64,000 bases of DNA from Gottfriedia sp002574545 (GCA_052180195.1 CP197469.1); one strand, 5' to 3'. Shown: positions 44,978-53,862, counted from the first letter of the stretch. The notes: a model not told the origin generated them from the letters alone. A program made the numbers and translations.

Positions 44978-45112
44978 ATGTTGCTTGCAGGAACATGTAT
45001 TGCAGTTGGACTCATCATCATATTCATGGCATCTGGTATCTCGAGGGATCAAGTTAGTATGACGGAAGTAATTGATAGTCATGTTGAAAATATAGGAGAT
45101 TTAGAGAAATAA
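44978..45112 (+). CDS. 44-residue small membrane protein
   Basis: ATG at 44978 preceded by AAAGGAGG at 7 bases, an excellent ribosome site; stop at 45110-45112. One hydrophobic helix (about 1-20: MLLAGTCIAVGLIIIFMASG) and an acidic tail (VENIGDLEK). It is divergent from the amine catabolic operon and is followed by the 52-bp repeat array. Family and role unknown. It may be controlled by the same upstream region as the operon. Confidence 0.6.
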   Translation: MLLAGTCIAVGLIIIFMASGISRDQVSMTEVIDSHVENIGDLEK

Positions 45113-45188
45113 AGCATTGTCAATATAGAACAACAGAAGTCTAAGTTTATATTTGAGCAAAAATTTGAAAGATATTTACCCATGACAG

Positions 45189-45552
45189 GTTCATGAGGAA
45201 GGAAACTAACGAAAAATAGAAAGATACTTCCTCATAACGGGTTCATGAGGAAGGAAACTAGCGAAAAATAGAAAAGTTCTTCTTCATAACAGGTTCATGA
45301 GGAAGGAAACCAGCGGAAATTTGAAAGTTACTTCCTCATAACAGGTTCATGAGGAAGGAAACTAACGAAAAATAGAAAGATCCTTCCTCATAACGAGTTC
45401 ATGAGGAAGGAAACTAACGAAAAATAGAAAGATCCTTCCTCATAACGGGTTCATGAGGAAGGAAACTAGCGAAAAATAGAAAGGTTCTTCCTCATGACAG
45501 GTTCATGAGGAAGGAAACTAGCAAAGATTAGAAGGTGCCTTACTCATATCAG
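45189..45552. repeat. tandem array of seven 52-bp hairpin-forming repeats
   Basis: GTTCATGAGGAAGGAAAC begins at 45189, 45241, 45293, 45345, 45397, 45449 and 45501: exactly 52 bases apart each time. Within a unit ATGAGGAAGGA and TCCTTCCTCAT can form an 11-bp stem around about 21 bases. Copies differ by a few substitutions. A decayed unit precedes the array (about 45137-45188). The period is not a multiple of 3 and spacers are conserved, so it is neither protein-coding nor a CRISPR array. Confidence 0.92.
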
Positions 45553-45614
45553 TCTTTAGTGGAAATCAACCACAAATGGGTGGAGTTGACAAACTCATTT
45601 TTCAACAACGTAAA

Positions 45615-45641
45615 AAAAAAACGCACCCTGTGCGTTTTTTT
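45615..45641 (-). terminator. terminator of the sigma-54 activator gene
   Basis: AAAACGCAC/GTGCGTTTT with A and T tracts on both sides, touching the stop codon of the activator gene. Confidence 0.8.
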
Positions 45642-47772
45642 ACTTAAATGACATAAAGTCACTATTCATATTCTTTTCATTCATTATTTTTTGATACTTA
45701 CGACTAACCGAGGACTGACTTATGCCTAAAACTTGTGCAGCCTTCGTTGTAGTTTTATATTGCTTCATCGCAAGCATAATCAGTTGCTCCTCAACATAAT
45801 CAATCGCTTCTTGGAGAGGGATTACTTTATTAATGACTGGTTTAGATTTATTAAAGTCATAGCTATTTGGTAAGAATTGATTAACATCCTCTGCATTAAT
45901 AATTTGATCTTCTGCAGAGACGACTAATCTTTCGATAATATTTTGAAGTTCTCTGACATTCCCCGGCCAAGAATAAAATTCTAATACGTTAATTGCATCT
46001 GGAGTAAGATGAAAACTCTTATTATATTTTTCATTTAATTGCTGTAAGAAATGGAATGATAATAATGAGATATCTTCAATTCTTTCTCTTAACGGTGGAA
46101 TATTTAAAGGTATAACATTTAAGCGATAATATAAATCCTCTCTAAATGTGCGTTCTTCAACCATTTTTTCTAATCTTTTATTTGTGGCTGCAATAATTTG
46201 TACATTTACTTTAATAGGCTTTGTACTTCCAACAGGAATAACTTCTTGTTCTTGAAGGACTCTTAGCAGTTTTACTTGTAAATGTAATGGCATTTCACCA
46301 ATTTCATCTAAAAATAAAACGCCTTCATCTGCTTGCTTAAAATAGCCGTCCTTATTTTGATCTGCCCCTGTAAACGCTCCTTTTATATAGCCAAAAAGCT
46401 CACTTTCCAATAGATTTTCAGGTATTGCACCACAATTTAATTTTAAAAACGGTTTTGAAGAACGGTTTCCTAATTGATGAATAGCCTGTGCAATGACTTC
46501 CTTTCCTACACCAGACTCCCCGTGCAGTAATACAGTGGAAGAAAAATCAGCTATTTTTTTCGCTTGATTAATAATTTGCTCCATTTTAGGACTACAGTAA
46601 ATCAGTTTTTTAACAAAACGGTCCTTACTCTTTATATCTTCAAGCTCCTTTTTATATTGCTCAGAAATCTTCTTCATTTCTTTTAATTCTGTTTTAAGAC
46701 GTGAAGTTTCTGTAATATCTCTAGAAGCAATAATTATCCGCTCAATTTCCATATTCTCATCAAAAACAGGATTTCCTACCGCAAGTACTTTACGTCCATT
46801 AATTGTTTCTTGAACGATCGATACTTTCTTCCTTTTTTCTAATACTAGTTTTGTAACAGATGGCGTAAAAAGTCCTTGGTTTTCGAATTCTAAAATACTC
46901 TTTCCAAGCAATTCCTTTAAATCTACATTCCAAAATCCAGGAATGATATTTTCACTGTAACGAATTAGCTCACCCTTATGATTTACTACAAGTATTTCAT
47001 CATAAATACTTGATAAAATGGCATTCAAATCTTTATTTAAATCTTTTACATATTCAATTTCAGAGGCCATTTCTTCCACCATTGGGAGATCTTGTACGAC
47101 AATAACCACTCCTTCAACCTCGTTATCTACGAAAATTGGGCTATAATCAACAAGAACACCCATATCATCACTAATTTGAATCTGATTAAGAATGGTTTTA
47201 CCTGTAGCAAATACATGATCAACTTGTTCACCACTAAAAATAGTTTCAGCCTTTGTATTAATGACCTTTTCCGATGTTGATTTAATCATTTTTAATCCGG
47301 CGTCATTGCAATTTACAATAACTTTATTTTTATCAACTACAAACGTTCCCATCGGTATCGATGTTAAAATGCTCTTCAATAAATCTACACTTTTATTTTC
47401 TTGTTTGAACAACTCCGCTAATATATCTTCACGAAGTATGTAACCTATTGGCATATCTTCTTCTTCTTTTACAATCGAGATCGGTTCACCAATAATTTGA
47501 AAAAGAGTCGTTAATGAAATTTGCCCACTTAAGCGACTAACACTATTTATTGATTGAGAAGAACTAGTAATCTTAGAAATTGCTATATTTTTCTTTTTAT
47601 TACTACCTTGAGTAATATTATTTAATTGAACATAACCAAAAATCTGATTTTGTTTACGTAAAAATAAAAAGGGTTCATTTATATTGGATAAATCGATTTC
47701 ATCATTTTCTTTATATTGATCGATATCAATTGTGATGACTGGTCTTATTTGTTTCTCATTTATTGATAACAC
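45640..47772 (-). CDS. sigma-54-dependent transcriptional activator with PAS domains
   Basis: 710 residues: an N-terminal region of uncertain fold (1-125), two PAS-like domains (about 130-235 and 248-360), a short coiled coil (about 365-395), AAA+ domain (about 400-635) with Walker A GESGVGKE and the sigma-54 contact loop GAFTGA, and a Fis-type HTH at the C-terminus (KAAQVLGISQSSVSRKYQKI). It would activate sigma-54 promoters in response to a small molecule. Positioned between the amine operon and the gdh/puuP group, it is the best candidate to bind the TTATTCAA palindromes there. Confidence 0.9.
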   Translation of the reverse strand: MLSINEKQIRPVITIDIDQYKENDEIDLSNINEPFLFLRKQNQIFGYVQLNNITQGSNKKKNIAISKITSSSQSINSVSRLSGQISLTTLFQIIGEPISIVKEEEDMPIGYILREDILAELFKQENKSVDLLKSILTSIPMGTFVVDKNKVIVNCNDAGLKMIKSTSEKVINTKAETIFSGEQVDHVFATGKTILNQIQISDDMGVLVDYSPIFVDNEVEGVVIVVQDLPMVEEMASEIEYVKDLNKDLNAILSSIYDEILVVNHKGELIRYSENIIPGFWNVDLKELLGKSILEFENQGLFTPSVTKLVLEKRKKVSIVQETINGRKVLAVGNPVFDENMEIERIIIASRDITETSRLKTELKEMKKISEQYKKELEDIKSKDRFVKKLIYCSPKMEQIINQAKKIADFSSTVLLHGESGVGKEVIAQAIHQLGNRSSKPFLKLNCGAIPENLLESELFGYIKGAFTGADQNKDGYFKQADEGVLFLDEIGEMPLHLQVKLLRVLQEQEVIPVGSTKPIKVNVQIIAATNKRLEKMVEERTFREDLYYRLNVIPLNIPPLRERIEDISLLSFHFLQQLNEKYNKSFHLTPDAINVLEFYSWPGNVRELQNIIERLVVSAEDQIINAEDVNQFLPNSYDFNKSKPVINKVIPLQEAIDYVEEQLIMLAMKQYKTTTKAAQVLGISQSSVSRKYQKIMNEKNMNSDFMSFK

Positions 47773-47886
47773 TACTTTCCCCCCTTATGTCTAAACCGTT
47801 ATACATTCCTATTTTAACAGAGTTTTTTAATTTATCGTAAAAATCTAAAATTATAATTTACTAATCTATTTTATAAAAGCAAAAAT

Positions 47887-47928
47887 AAAGGGCAGTCTCT
47901 TAAGTCTATTCGACCAGAGATACCCTTT
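47887..47928 (-). terminator. terminator of the gdh operon
   Basis: AAAGGG..TCTCT pairs with AGAGATACCCTTT with small bulges; ATTTTTG follows on the minus strand. Confidence 0.6.
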
Positions 47929-47989
47929 ATTTGTTAGAGAAGAGGATGCTTCTTAGAATTAAATATATCATCCTTGCCTAATGCATTAT

Positions 47990-48238
47990 TCAATCACTAG
48001 CAGTAACAAACAAATCCTCTTTAACATACGCAAGAACCATCCCAGGAACGATCTTGTCCCCAACTGAGACCTCTAATGAAACAACTTCACCACTTATTCC
48101 TTGATGAATAACTTTTGTAGTTCCATCTGTCGTTTTAATAAAGAATAACGGCTCCCATTCATAAATTCTCGAATCTTTCTCAATAGCAGTTCCTTCAACT
48201 GTTCCATGGTAGTCACTGACAATGACTCCATAATACAT
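47990..48238 (-). CDS. biotin/lipoyl-like domain protein lacking the attachment lysine
   Basis: 82 residues. The second half (GISGEVVSLEVSVGDKIVPGMVLAYVKED) has the hammerhead pattern of biotinyl/lipoyl domains, G-x-V-x7-GD-x-V-x2-G, but no MKM or DKA motif, so it is probably not modified. Start at 48238 has AAGGAG 8 bases upstream. It is third in the group glutamate dehydrogenase, DUF3055-like protein, this protein. Its role is unknown; a structural or binding role is possible. Confidence 0.65.
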   Translation of the reverse strand: MYYGVIVSDYHGTVEGTAIEKDSRIYEWEPLFFIKTTDGTTKVIHQGISGEVVSLEVSVGDKIVPGMVLAYVKEDLFVTASD

Positions 48239-48336
48239 AAAACTCACTCCTTTTTTTCAGCGAAGAAGGTGACTCGCGTTTGTCTTCTATTAAAACTTAA
48301 CAATCGGCGAGTTTTCTTAAAATATATGGCCTGATT

Positions 48337-48621
48337 TTATAACTCGCAAATTTGTTTTGATGGTAAAACCATGCTAAAGAAATGTTGAATTTCAGAAATA
48401 TCCTCCTCGGCAATACCTAACTTAGGAGCCCAATAATGTTCAGAATGAAGATCTTCTAAACATAATAACGCCATTTTACTAGATTGAATTGATGTGACCA
48501 TTGATTTACCATAAAAGTGGCTTGAAAAGGCAATTGATAAATCATAACGATTGTTCTGCGTTAATAAACAATAATGGTGTGCAAGTTGTCTTTCCGTTGA
48601 TTCAGAAATAATATCAATCAT
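48337..48621 (-). CDS. DUF3055-like protein
   Basis: 94 residues. NRYDLSIAFSSHFYGKSMVTSIQSSKMALLCLEDL follows from memory the pattern of DUF3055 (RYDFGIVYTNMFFGKPLV...). Start 48621 (MIDIISEST) is taken because AAGGAG is 9 bases upstream. It lies 20 bases after the glutamate dehydrogenase gene and so is likely co-transcribed with it. No function is established. Confidence 0.6.
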   Translation of the reverse strand: MIDIISESTERQLAHHYCLLTQNNRYDLSIAFSSHFYGKSMVTSIQSSKMALLCLEDLHSEHYWAPKLGIAEEDISEIQHFFSMVLPSKQICEL

Positions 48622-48641
48622 TCTAGATCTCTCCTTTTGTT

Positions 48642-49940
48642 TTAAAATTTTACCCAACCTCTCAAGCGACAAGCTTCAGCAATTTTACGAATTCCTTCGA
48701 TATAAGCTGCTATTTTCATGTTTACATTATATTTTTGTGATGTTTTATAAACTTTTAAAAAGCTATCTGTCATTTTTTCTTTTAATCTCTCATCTACAGT
48801 ACTCTCAGTCCAATAATAACCTTGCATATTTTGACACCACTCAAAATAGGAAACAACTACTCCACCTGAGTTGGCTAAAATATCGGGAACGACTAAAATC
48901 TCTTTTTGATCAAGGATTTCTAGCGCTTCTTTAGTAGTCGGTCCATTCGCTGCTTCAACAACAATCTTACATTTCAATTTATCTGCATTTCGGTTATTAA
49001 TCACACCGCTTATTGCTGCTGGTATTAAGACATCACATTCTTTTTCTAATAACTCTTGATTAGAAATCGCATTTTTAAATAGGTTAGAAACAACCCCAAA
49101 CGAATCTCGATTGTCTAATAGATATGGAATGTCTAAACCTTTAGGATCATAGATTGCTCCAAGTACATCTGAAACACCGACAACCTTTGCCCCAGCTTCA
49201 TATAAGTATTGTGCTAAATAACTACCAACATTTCCAAATCCTTGAATAATGACTTTCATATTTTTAATTTCGATTTTTTGTATTTCACTAATTAGCTCAA
49301 GAGCATAAAATACTCCTTTTGATGTTGCCGTCTCTCGACCTACTGAACCTCCTAAAGTTATCGGTTTACCAGTGATAAAGCTTGGTGAATCAAACTCTCT
49401 AATATGGTCATATTCATCTAGCATCCATGCCATTACTTGTGCGTTTGTATACATATCAGGTGCAGGAATATCTTTAGTAGGTCCTACAATTTGGCTGACA
49501 GCTCTTACATAACCTCTACTTAACTTTTCTAGTTCATTCATACTTAATAGTCTTGGGTCACAAACAACTCCACCTTTTGCTCCACCATAGGGTAAATCAG
49601 TAATACTACACTTTAAACTCATCCAACCAGCTAATGCTTTTACTTCCTCTGGCGTTACATCAGGATGAAATCTAATTCCCCCTTTTGTAGGTCCTAGTGC
49701 ATCGTTATGTTGAGCTCGATACCCTTGAAATACTTTCGTCTCCCCATTATCCATTTGAACAGGAATACTAAATTCTAAAAATCGCATTGGTGTTTTAAGA
49801 AAATCAAATACTTGGCTCGGATAGTTCATTATGCCGATTGCTTCATTTAATGTTTCTCTAAACTCTTGAAGCGAATCATCTATTTCTACTTGTTCACTAC
49901 TCTTTTCATTTTGTTCTACTTCAGTTAATTTTGAACTCAT
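48642..49940 (-). CDS. NAD-type glutamate dehydrogenase (RocG/GudB-like)
   Basis: 432 residues. FKTPMRFLEFSIPVQMDNG-like opening, catalytic Lys region LKCSITDLPYGGAKGGVVCDP and the Rossmann IQGFGNVGSYLAQYLYEAGAKVVGVSD are typical. It deaminates glutamate to 2-oxoglutarate, regenerating the amino acceptor used by the aminotransferases here. Start 49940 has GAGGTG 6 bases upstream. A longer frame to 50036 is rejected because it would span the sigma-54 promoter at 49978-49993. Sigma-54 control parallels rocG in B. subtilis. Confidence 0.9.
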   Translation of the reverse strand: MSSKLTEVEQNEKSSEQVEIDDSLQEFRETLNEAIGIMNYPSQVFDFLKTPMRFLEFSIPVQMDNGETKVFQGYRAQHNDALGPTKGGIRFHPDVTPEEVKALAGWMSLKCSITDLPYGGAKGGVVCDPRLLSMNELEKLSRGYVRAVSQIVGPTKDIPAPDMYTNAQVMAWMLDEYDHIREFDSPSFITGKPITLGGSVGRETATSKGVFYALELISEIQKIEIKNMKVIIQGFGNVGSYLAQYLYEAGAKVVGVSDVLGAIYDPKGLDIPYLLDNRDSFGVVSNLFKNAISNQELLEKECDVLIPAAISGVINNRNADKLKCKIVVEAANGPTTKEALEILDQKEILVVPDILANSGGVVVSYFEWCQNMQGYYWTESTVDERLKEKMTDSFLKVYKTSQKYNVNMKIAAYIEGIRKIAEACRLRGWVKF

Positions 49941-49976
49941 TTTACACACCTCATTAGTTATTTTTAAAAATGTAAT

Positions 49977-49993
49977 AGCAAATCCTGTGCCAA
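49977..49993 (-). promoter_or_regulatory. sigma-54 promoter of glutamate dehydrogenase
   Basis: Minus strand TTGGCACAGGATTTGCT, with -24 GG and -12 GC correctly spaced, about 40 bases before the start codon. Confidence 0.88.
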
Positions 49994-50164
49994 CTTGAAT
50001 TGAATCCATTAATTTGTGAAGTAGTAAAATTGACAAAAGCTTATTTAGAAAGGCTATTACAAGGCTTTGATTCCTTTTTATTTTTTCAAGTAATACTTAT
50101 ATATCGTTTTTTTCTCAGGTAACTAGATTCAATCCAATAGAGGAAATATGATTAGATGCATGAA

Positions 50165-50204
50165 TTATTCAATTTTGCATTAAACATTATTCAAAATTGA
50201 ATTC
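50165..50204. promoter_or_regulatory. two candidate activator sites upstream of gdh
   Basis: TTATTCAA-TT-TTGCATTA (50165-50182) and TTATTCAA-AA-TTGAATTC (50187-50204), 22 bases apart, about 170-210 bases upstream of the -24 element. The outer halves also make an 11-base inverted repeat (50167-50177/50192-50202). Confidence 0.55.
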
Positions 50205-50247
50205 CTTCATTTCACGAGCAAAGTATCATGAAATGATTCAAACAAAA

Positions 50248-50283
50248 AAAGCCACAAGGAAATTAAATTACCTTGTGACTTTT
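50248..50283 (-). terminator. puuP terminator
   Basis: GCCACAAGG pairs with CCTTGTGAC, followed by a T-run on the minus strand. Arms are shared with the hairpins at 2262 and 2766. Confidence 0.7.
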
Positions 50284-50297
50284 GGTCATATTGTTTA

Positions 50298-51635
50298 TTA
50301 CACCACAACTTCTTCTTCATATTTAGGAGGTGCAATTTGGAATGCCTTAGTAAGATAAATTAAGTATACTAAACCAACTACGAACCAAATTGATCCCATT
50401 ATTAACGAGCTTTTTTCAATGTTAAACCATAGGATTGCTACAGATGCAGCTCCTAATAAAGGTAAAAGCAAGTAAGAAATGAAGCCTTTGACTGATCTAT
50501 GCTTTTTCCGAATGTAAAAATGGTTGATAACAGATAAGTTAACAAAAGTAAATGCCATTAATGCACCAAAGTTAATTAATGAAGTAGCTGTTACCAAGTT
50601 GAAAAAGATTGCTGATAATGAAATCACCCCAACGAAAATAACGTTAAATGCTGGTGTTTTCCATTTTGGATGAACGAATCCAAACCATTTATCTGGGAAA
50701 ACCTTGTCGCGCCCCATTACATATAACAAACGCGAGACACTCGCATGTGACGCCAATGCAGAAGCAAGTGTATTAATAAAAGTAATGCATAAGAATATTG
50801 ATTGAAATAATTTACCACCGACATATAATGCAATCTCTGGCGATGCAGCATCTGGATGCTTAAATCTAGATATGTCCGGATAGTATAATTGAATGAAAAA
50901 TGCTGTAACTGTAAAAATTACGCCTCCCCAAAGCGCTGTGTATAGAATTGCTTTAGGAATTGTTTTTGCAGGGTTTATTGCTTCTTCTGATAAAGTTGAA
51001 ACGGCATCAAACCCTAAGAATGAGAAGCAAAGAATCGTTGCACCTGTTACTAATGTGCCAAAATGCATTCCTTCATTAAAAAGTGGTTGGATACTGAATC
51101 CACCGTATCCTTCACCATGATGTAGACCTTGGATTACTAGAATGATAAAAACAACCATGATCGCAAGCTGAACTAATACAAAGAGAGTATTAAAATTGGC
51201 GAGCATATTGATACTTCTTAAGTTTAATAATGTAACTAATCCAACAAATAAAATTACCCAAATCCATGTTGGAACATTAGGAAAAAGTGCATTTAAGTAA
51301 ATTTTCGTTAATAGAGCATTTACCATTGGTAAGAACAAGTAATCTAATAATGATGACCATCCAACAAGAAAACCTAAGTGCCCACTAATCGCTTTCTGGG
51401 TGTATGTGTATGCAGACCCAGCTTCAGGAAATTCTCTTACAAGTTTGCCATAGCTTACCGCTGTAAATAACATTCCAATTAGAGCTACTATATATGCAGT
51501 TGGTACGTGACCATCAGTGATATCAGATACAATTCCAAATGTGTCAAAAACTACCATAGGAGTCATATAAGCTAACCCCATCATAACTACTTGCCATAAC
51601 TTTAAGGATCTCTTTAACTGTGTTTTATTTTCCAC
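50298..51635 (-). CDS. puuP: putrescine importer, PuuP-like APC permease
   Basis: 445 residues, about twelve membrane helices. It is very close in my memory to E. coli PuuP: LKLWQVVMMGLAYMTPMVVFDTFGIVSDITDGHVP, EAGSAYTYTQKAISGHLGFLVGWSSLLDYLFLP, and DISRFKHPDAASPEIALYVGGKLFQSIFLC. It is a proton-driven importer of putrescine and perhaps cadaverine, supplying the aminotransferase at 41796-43166. It has its own sigma-54 promoter (51759-51775) and is divergent from a second permease. Confidence 0.88.
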   Translation of the reverse strand: MENKTQLKRSLKLWQVVMMGLAYMTPMVVFDTFGIVSDITDGHVPTAYIVALIGMLFTAVSYGKLVREFPEAGSAYTYTQKAISGHLGFLVGWSSLLDYLFLPMVNALLTKIYLNALFPNVPTWIWVILFVGLVTLLNLRSINMLANFNTLFVLVQLAIMVVFIILVIQGLHHGEGYGGFSIQPLFNEGMHFGTLVTGATILCFSFLGFDAVSTLSEEAINPAKTIPKAILYTALWGGVIFTVTAFFIQLYYPDISRFKHPDAASPEIALYVGGKLFQSIFLCITFINTLASALASHASVSRLLYVMGRDKVFPDKWFGFVHPKWKTPAFNVIFVGVISLSAIFFNLVTATSLINFGALMAFTFVNLSVINHFYIRKKHRSVKGFISYLLLPLLGAASVAILWFNIEKSSLIMGSIWFVVGLVYLIYLTKAFQIAPPKYEEEVVV

Positions 51636-51758
51636 CTATCATATCCCCTTCGTTTTAGAATAAGCGCTTACAATATTGTTGATTCTTCCTTTTAATTCTT
51701 ACTTTCCCGACAGAAACCTCCTTTTTTTGAATATTTAAACAAGTCTTTTTTTTAAATT

Positions 51759-51775
51759 TGCAAGTTTTATGCCAA
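51759..51775 (-). promoter_or_regulatory. sigma-54 promoter of puuP
   Basis: Minus strand TTGGCATAAAACTTGCA, a 17-base match to the -24/-12 pattern, about 125 bases before the puuP start. A small open frame over this region (51655-51885) is rejected. Confidence 0.85.
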
Positions 51776-51893
51776 ATTATTAATTTTATGTAAACGTTAT
51801 AAAGAACACCCGCTATAGCTTTGAAATGATTAATTTCAATCGAAAAAGCAAAGTGAATGTCACTAATTCCTACGTTTATGATCACCCTGGTTG

Positions 51894-51930
51894 TTATTCA
51901 CTACTGCATACATTATTCAAGTCCTCATAA
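51894..51930. promoter_or_regulatory. two candidate activator sites between divergent sigma-54 promoters
   Basis: TTATTCAC-TA-CTGCATAC (51894-51911) and TTATTCAA-GT-CCTCATAA (51913-51930), 19 bases apart. They lie about 120-155 bases upstream of the puuP -24 and 55-90 upstream of the other permease's -24, so one activator could serve both. Confidence 0.5.
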
Positions 51931-51982
51931 GATTTACGTCTCTATTTATACAAATCTCTTAAATTACTTATATCTATTAGAC

Positions 51983-51998
51983 TGGCATGGAAGTTGCA
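51983..51998 (+). promoter_or_regulatory. sigma-54 promoter of the second permease
   Basis: TGGCATGGAAGTTGCA matches the -24/-12 consensus and lies 162 bases before the permease start. Confidence 0.88.
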
Positions 51999-52159
51999 TT
52001 GTTAAATAGAAAATACCAATTCTGCCCAATTTTAGGTCCGAATAGAATATGTAGGTTTTGTATTTAATCGATAATAAAACTTTTAGTTAAGCAAAAAGGA
52101 CTAACTATGAGTTTAATTATAAGAAAATTCTGTAAATAAAATTTTGGAGGAGATGATTT

Positions 52160-53593
52160 ATGAGTAAACAAGGTATTGATTCAGATGCTTTACAATCGTT
52201 TAACTACAAGCAGGAATTACAACGATCATTAAAATTTTTCAGTTCATTTGCAGTTGCGTTTTCATTTATCTCGATTACAACTGGTATTTTTAGCTCTTAT
52301 AGTCTTGCTTTAGGAGCAGCAGGACCTGCTGGAATTTGGACGTGGCCATTTGTCATGGTGGGACATTTACTTGTTGCTTTAATATTTGCAGATTTATCTA
52401 GCAAAATTCCTTTAAGTGGATATGTTTATCAATGGGTTAGCCGCTTAACGAATCGGGGATTTGGTTGGTTTACAGGTTGGGCAGCTTTATGTTATTTAAT
52501 TATTGTTGTACCAACTGTCGATTATGGAGTAGCCCCAATTTTTCTTGATTTAATTGGAATTAAGAGTACTACTACCGTTCTTACAACCGTCGTAATCGTG
52601 ACAATCATTATTCAAGCATTATTAAATATTTACGGAGTAAGGATTGCTACAATCATTAATAATTCAGCTGTCTATACAGAAGTAATCGGATTTATTGGCA
52701 TTATTATTATTTTAAGCTTTGTCTTATTTTTCAAAGGAGCAGATTTTTCATTATTAACTTATACAGCTCACAAGGTCGGTTCAAATGGTAGCTATTTTAC
52801 AGCATTTGTACTAGCAGTCGTAATGGGCTCTTATACATTAGTAGGCTTTGAAGCAGCAGCAAATCTAGCAGAAGAAACAGTTGATGCGAATAAAACAGTA
52901 CCTAAAGCCATTGTTTTCTCAATGTTACTTGCAGGTGTAATTGGATTTATTTTCTTGATCATTGTTACTTCAGGTATTAAAGATATTAATGGCATCATGG
53001 CTTCCGCTTCCCCTATTTCTGATATTTTACAATCACGTTTGGGCACTGCAGTTGCTGATTTCTTCCTTGCATTAGTGATTGTCTCGATTTTTGCTTGCGG
53101 ATTAATCATTATGGCTTCTGCATCTCGACTTATTTACGCCCTTTCGAGAGACAATGTGTTTTTTGCTTCAAATGTATTTAAAAAGGTAGATAAAAAACAT
53201 AATGTACCGTACAATGCGATAATTTTAGTTTCTGTATTAGGCATTATAGCTGTATTCTATTTTGGTAAGCTATCATTATTGATCGGTACTTCTGCGGCAC
53301 TTCCAGCCATCATATACTTAATTACTGTAATCGCATACGCTACTAAAATTAAGACCTTACCGGATACAGATGGTTTTAAGCTAGGAAAATGGAGACTGCC
53401 TGTTACGATTCTTGCGATTATTTGGTTAGTATTTGAAGTTGGTATTTTAACTCTTCCAAAAGACTTTTTACCAACAACTAAAGTAATACTTTATTTATTT
53501 CTTGCTGGAATTGTTATTTATTGGGCTCTTTTCAGATCTAGAATACAGGAAGGTAAAATTGGTATTCATTTAGAGAAGGATTTAGACACGTAA
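52160..53593 (+). CDS. APC-family amino acid/amine permease
   Basis: 477 residues, about twelve helices. LQRSLKFFSSFAVAFSFISITTGIFSSYSLALGAAGPAGIWTWP at the N-terminus and GFEAAANLAEETVDANKTVPKAI mid-protein resemble GABA/choline-type APC permeases (BAT1/GabP-like). TGGAGGAG precedes the ATG. Sigma-54 control shared with puuP suggests that its substrate is an intermediate of the same catabolism such as GABA or 5-aminovalerate. Confidence 0.85.
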   Translation: MSKQGIDSDALQSFNYKQELQRSLKFFSSFAVAFSFISITTGIFSSYSLALGAAGPAGIWTWPFVMVGHLLVALIFADLSSKIPLSGYVYQWVSRLTNRGFGWFTGWAALCYLIIVVPTVDYGVAPIFLDLIGIKSTTTVLTTVVIVTIIIQALLNIYGVRIATIINNSAVYTEVIGFIGIIIILSFVLFFKGADFSLLTYTAHKVGSNGSYFTAFVLAVVMGSYTLVGFEAAANLAEETVDANKTVPKAIVFSMLLAGVIGFIFLIIVTSGIKDINGIMASASPISDILQSRLGTAVADFFLALVIVSIFACGLIIMASASRLIYALSRDNVFFASNVFKKVDKKHNVPYNAIILVSVLGIIAVFYFGKLSLLIGTSAALPAIIYLITVIAYATKIKTLPDTDGFKLGKWRLPVTILAIIWLVFEVGILTLPKDFLPTTKVILYLFLAGIVIYWALFRSRIQEGKIGIHLEKDLDT

Positions 53594-53613
53594 AGTAAGT
53601 TATTACAAAAGTA

Positions 53614-53645
53614 AAGCCGATTCTCACTATATAGAGGATCGGCTT
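53614..53645 (+). terminator. terminator of the second permease gene
   Basis: AAGCCGATTCTC pairs with GAGGATCGGCTT with one mismatch, then TTTAC. Confidence 0.75.
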
Positions 53646-53697
53646 TTACTCTGTTGAAAAATAAACCAATTTTTCGTATAAGGAGTCTATTCAGGAT

Positions 53698-53810
53698 GAT
53701 TTCCACTTGGGGTGCTTGCTTTCCATTTGGCGAGATAATTGAATTTCCCGTCACCTTCTTTCCTGTTATGTCTCAGCGTTCTCATATTTACCATAAGAGT
53801 TATGCAGGAT
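53698..53810 (-). repeat. decayed copy of the dispersed Bacillaceae repeat
   Basis: GATTTCCACTTGGGGTGCTTGC and CTTTCCATTTGGCGAGA, then TCTCAGC..TTCTCATATTTACCATAAGAG, align in order with the copy at 2341-2473 but with many changes. The GC content has fallen toward the background. Confidence 0.55.
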
Positions 53811-53831
53811 ACTGAATTTTCAGATAAAAAA

Positions 53832-53862
53832 GAGATGCTAATTCAAATACGAATTACATCTC
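53832..53862 (-). terminator. terminator of the LysP-like permease gene
   Basis: GAGATG-C-TAATTC and GAATTA-CATCTC form a stem with one bulge; CTTTTTTAT follows on the minus strand. Confidence 0.75.

Noticed and set aside
45189..45552. CRISPR array
   Set aside because: The whole 52-base unit is conserved, including the part that would be spacer, and no cas gene is present.
49941..50036. N-terminal extension of glutamate dehydrogenase
   Set aside because: It would span the -24/-12 promoter; the ATG at 49940 has a proper ribosome site.
51786..51800. CcpA cre-like site ATGTAAACGTTATAA
   Set aside because: Only partly fits the cre consensus and is placed beyond the sigma-54 promoter; too weak to call.
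51655..51885. 76-residue minus-strand ORF before puuP
   Set aside because: It covers the sigma-54 promoter of puuP and has no ribosome site.
53566..53754. 62-residue minus-strand ORF
   Set aside because: It lies on a terminator and the decayed repeat and overlaps the permease end.
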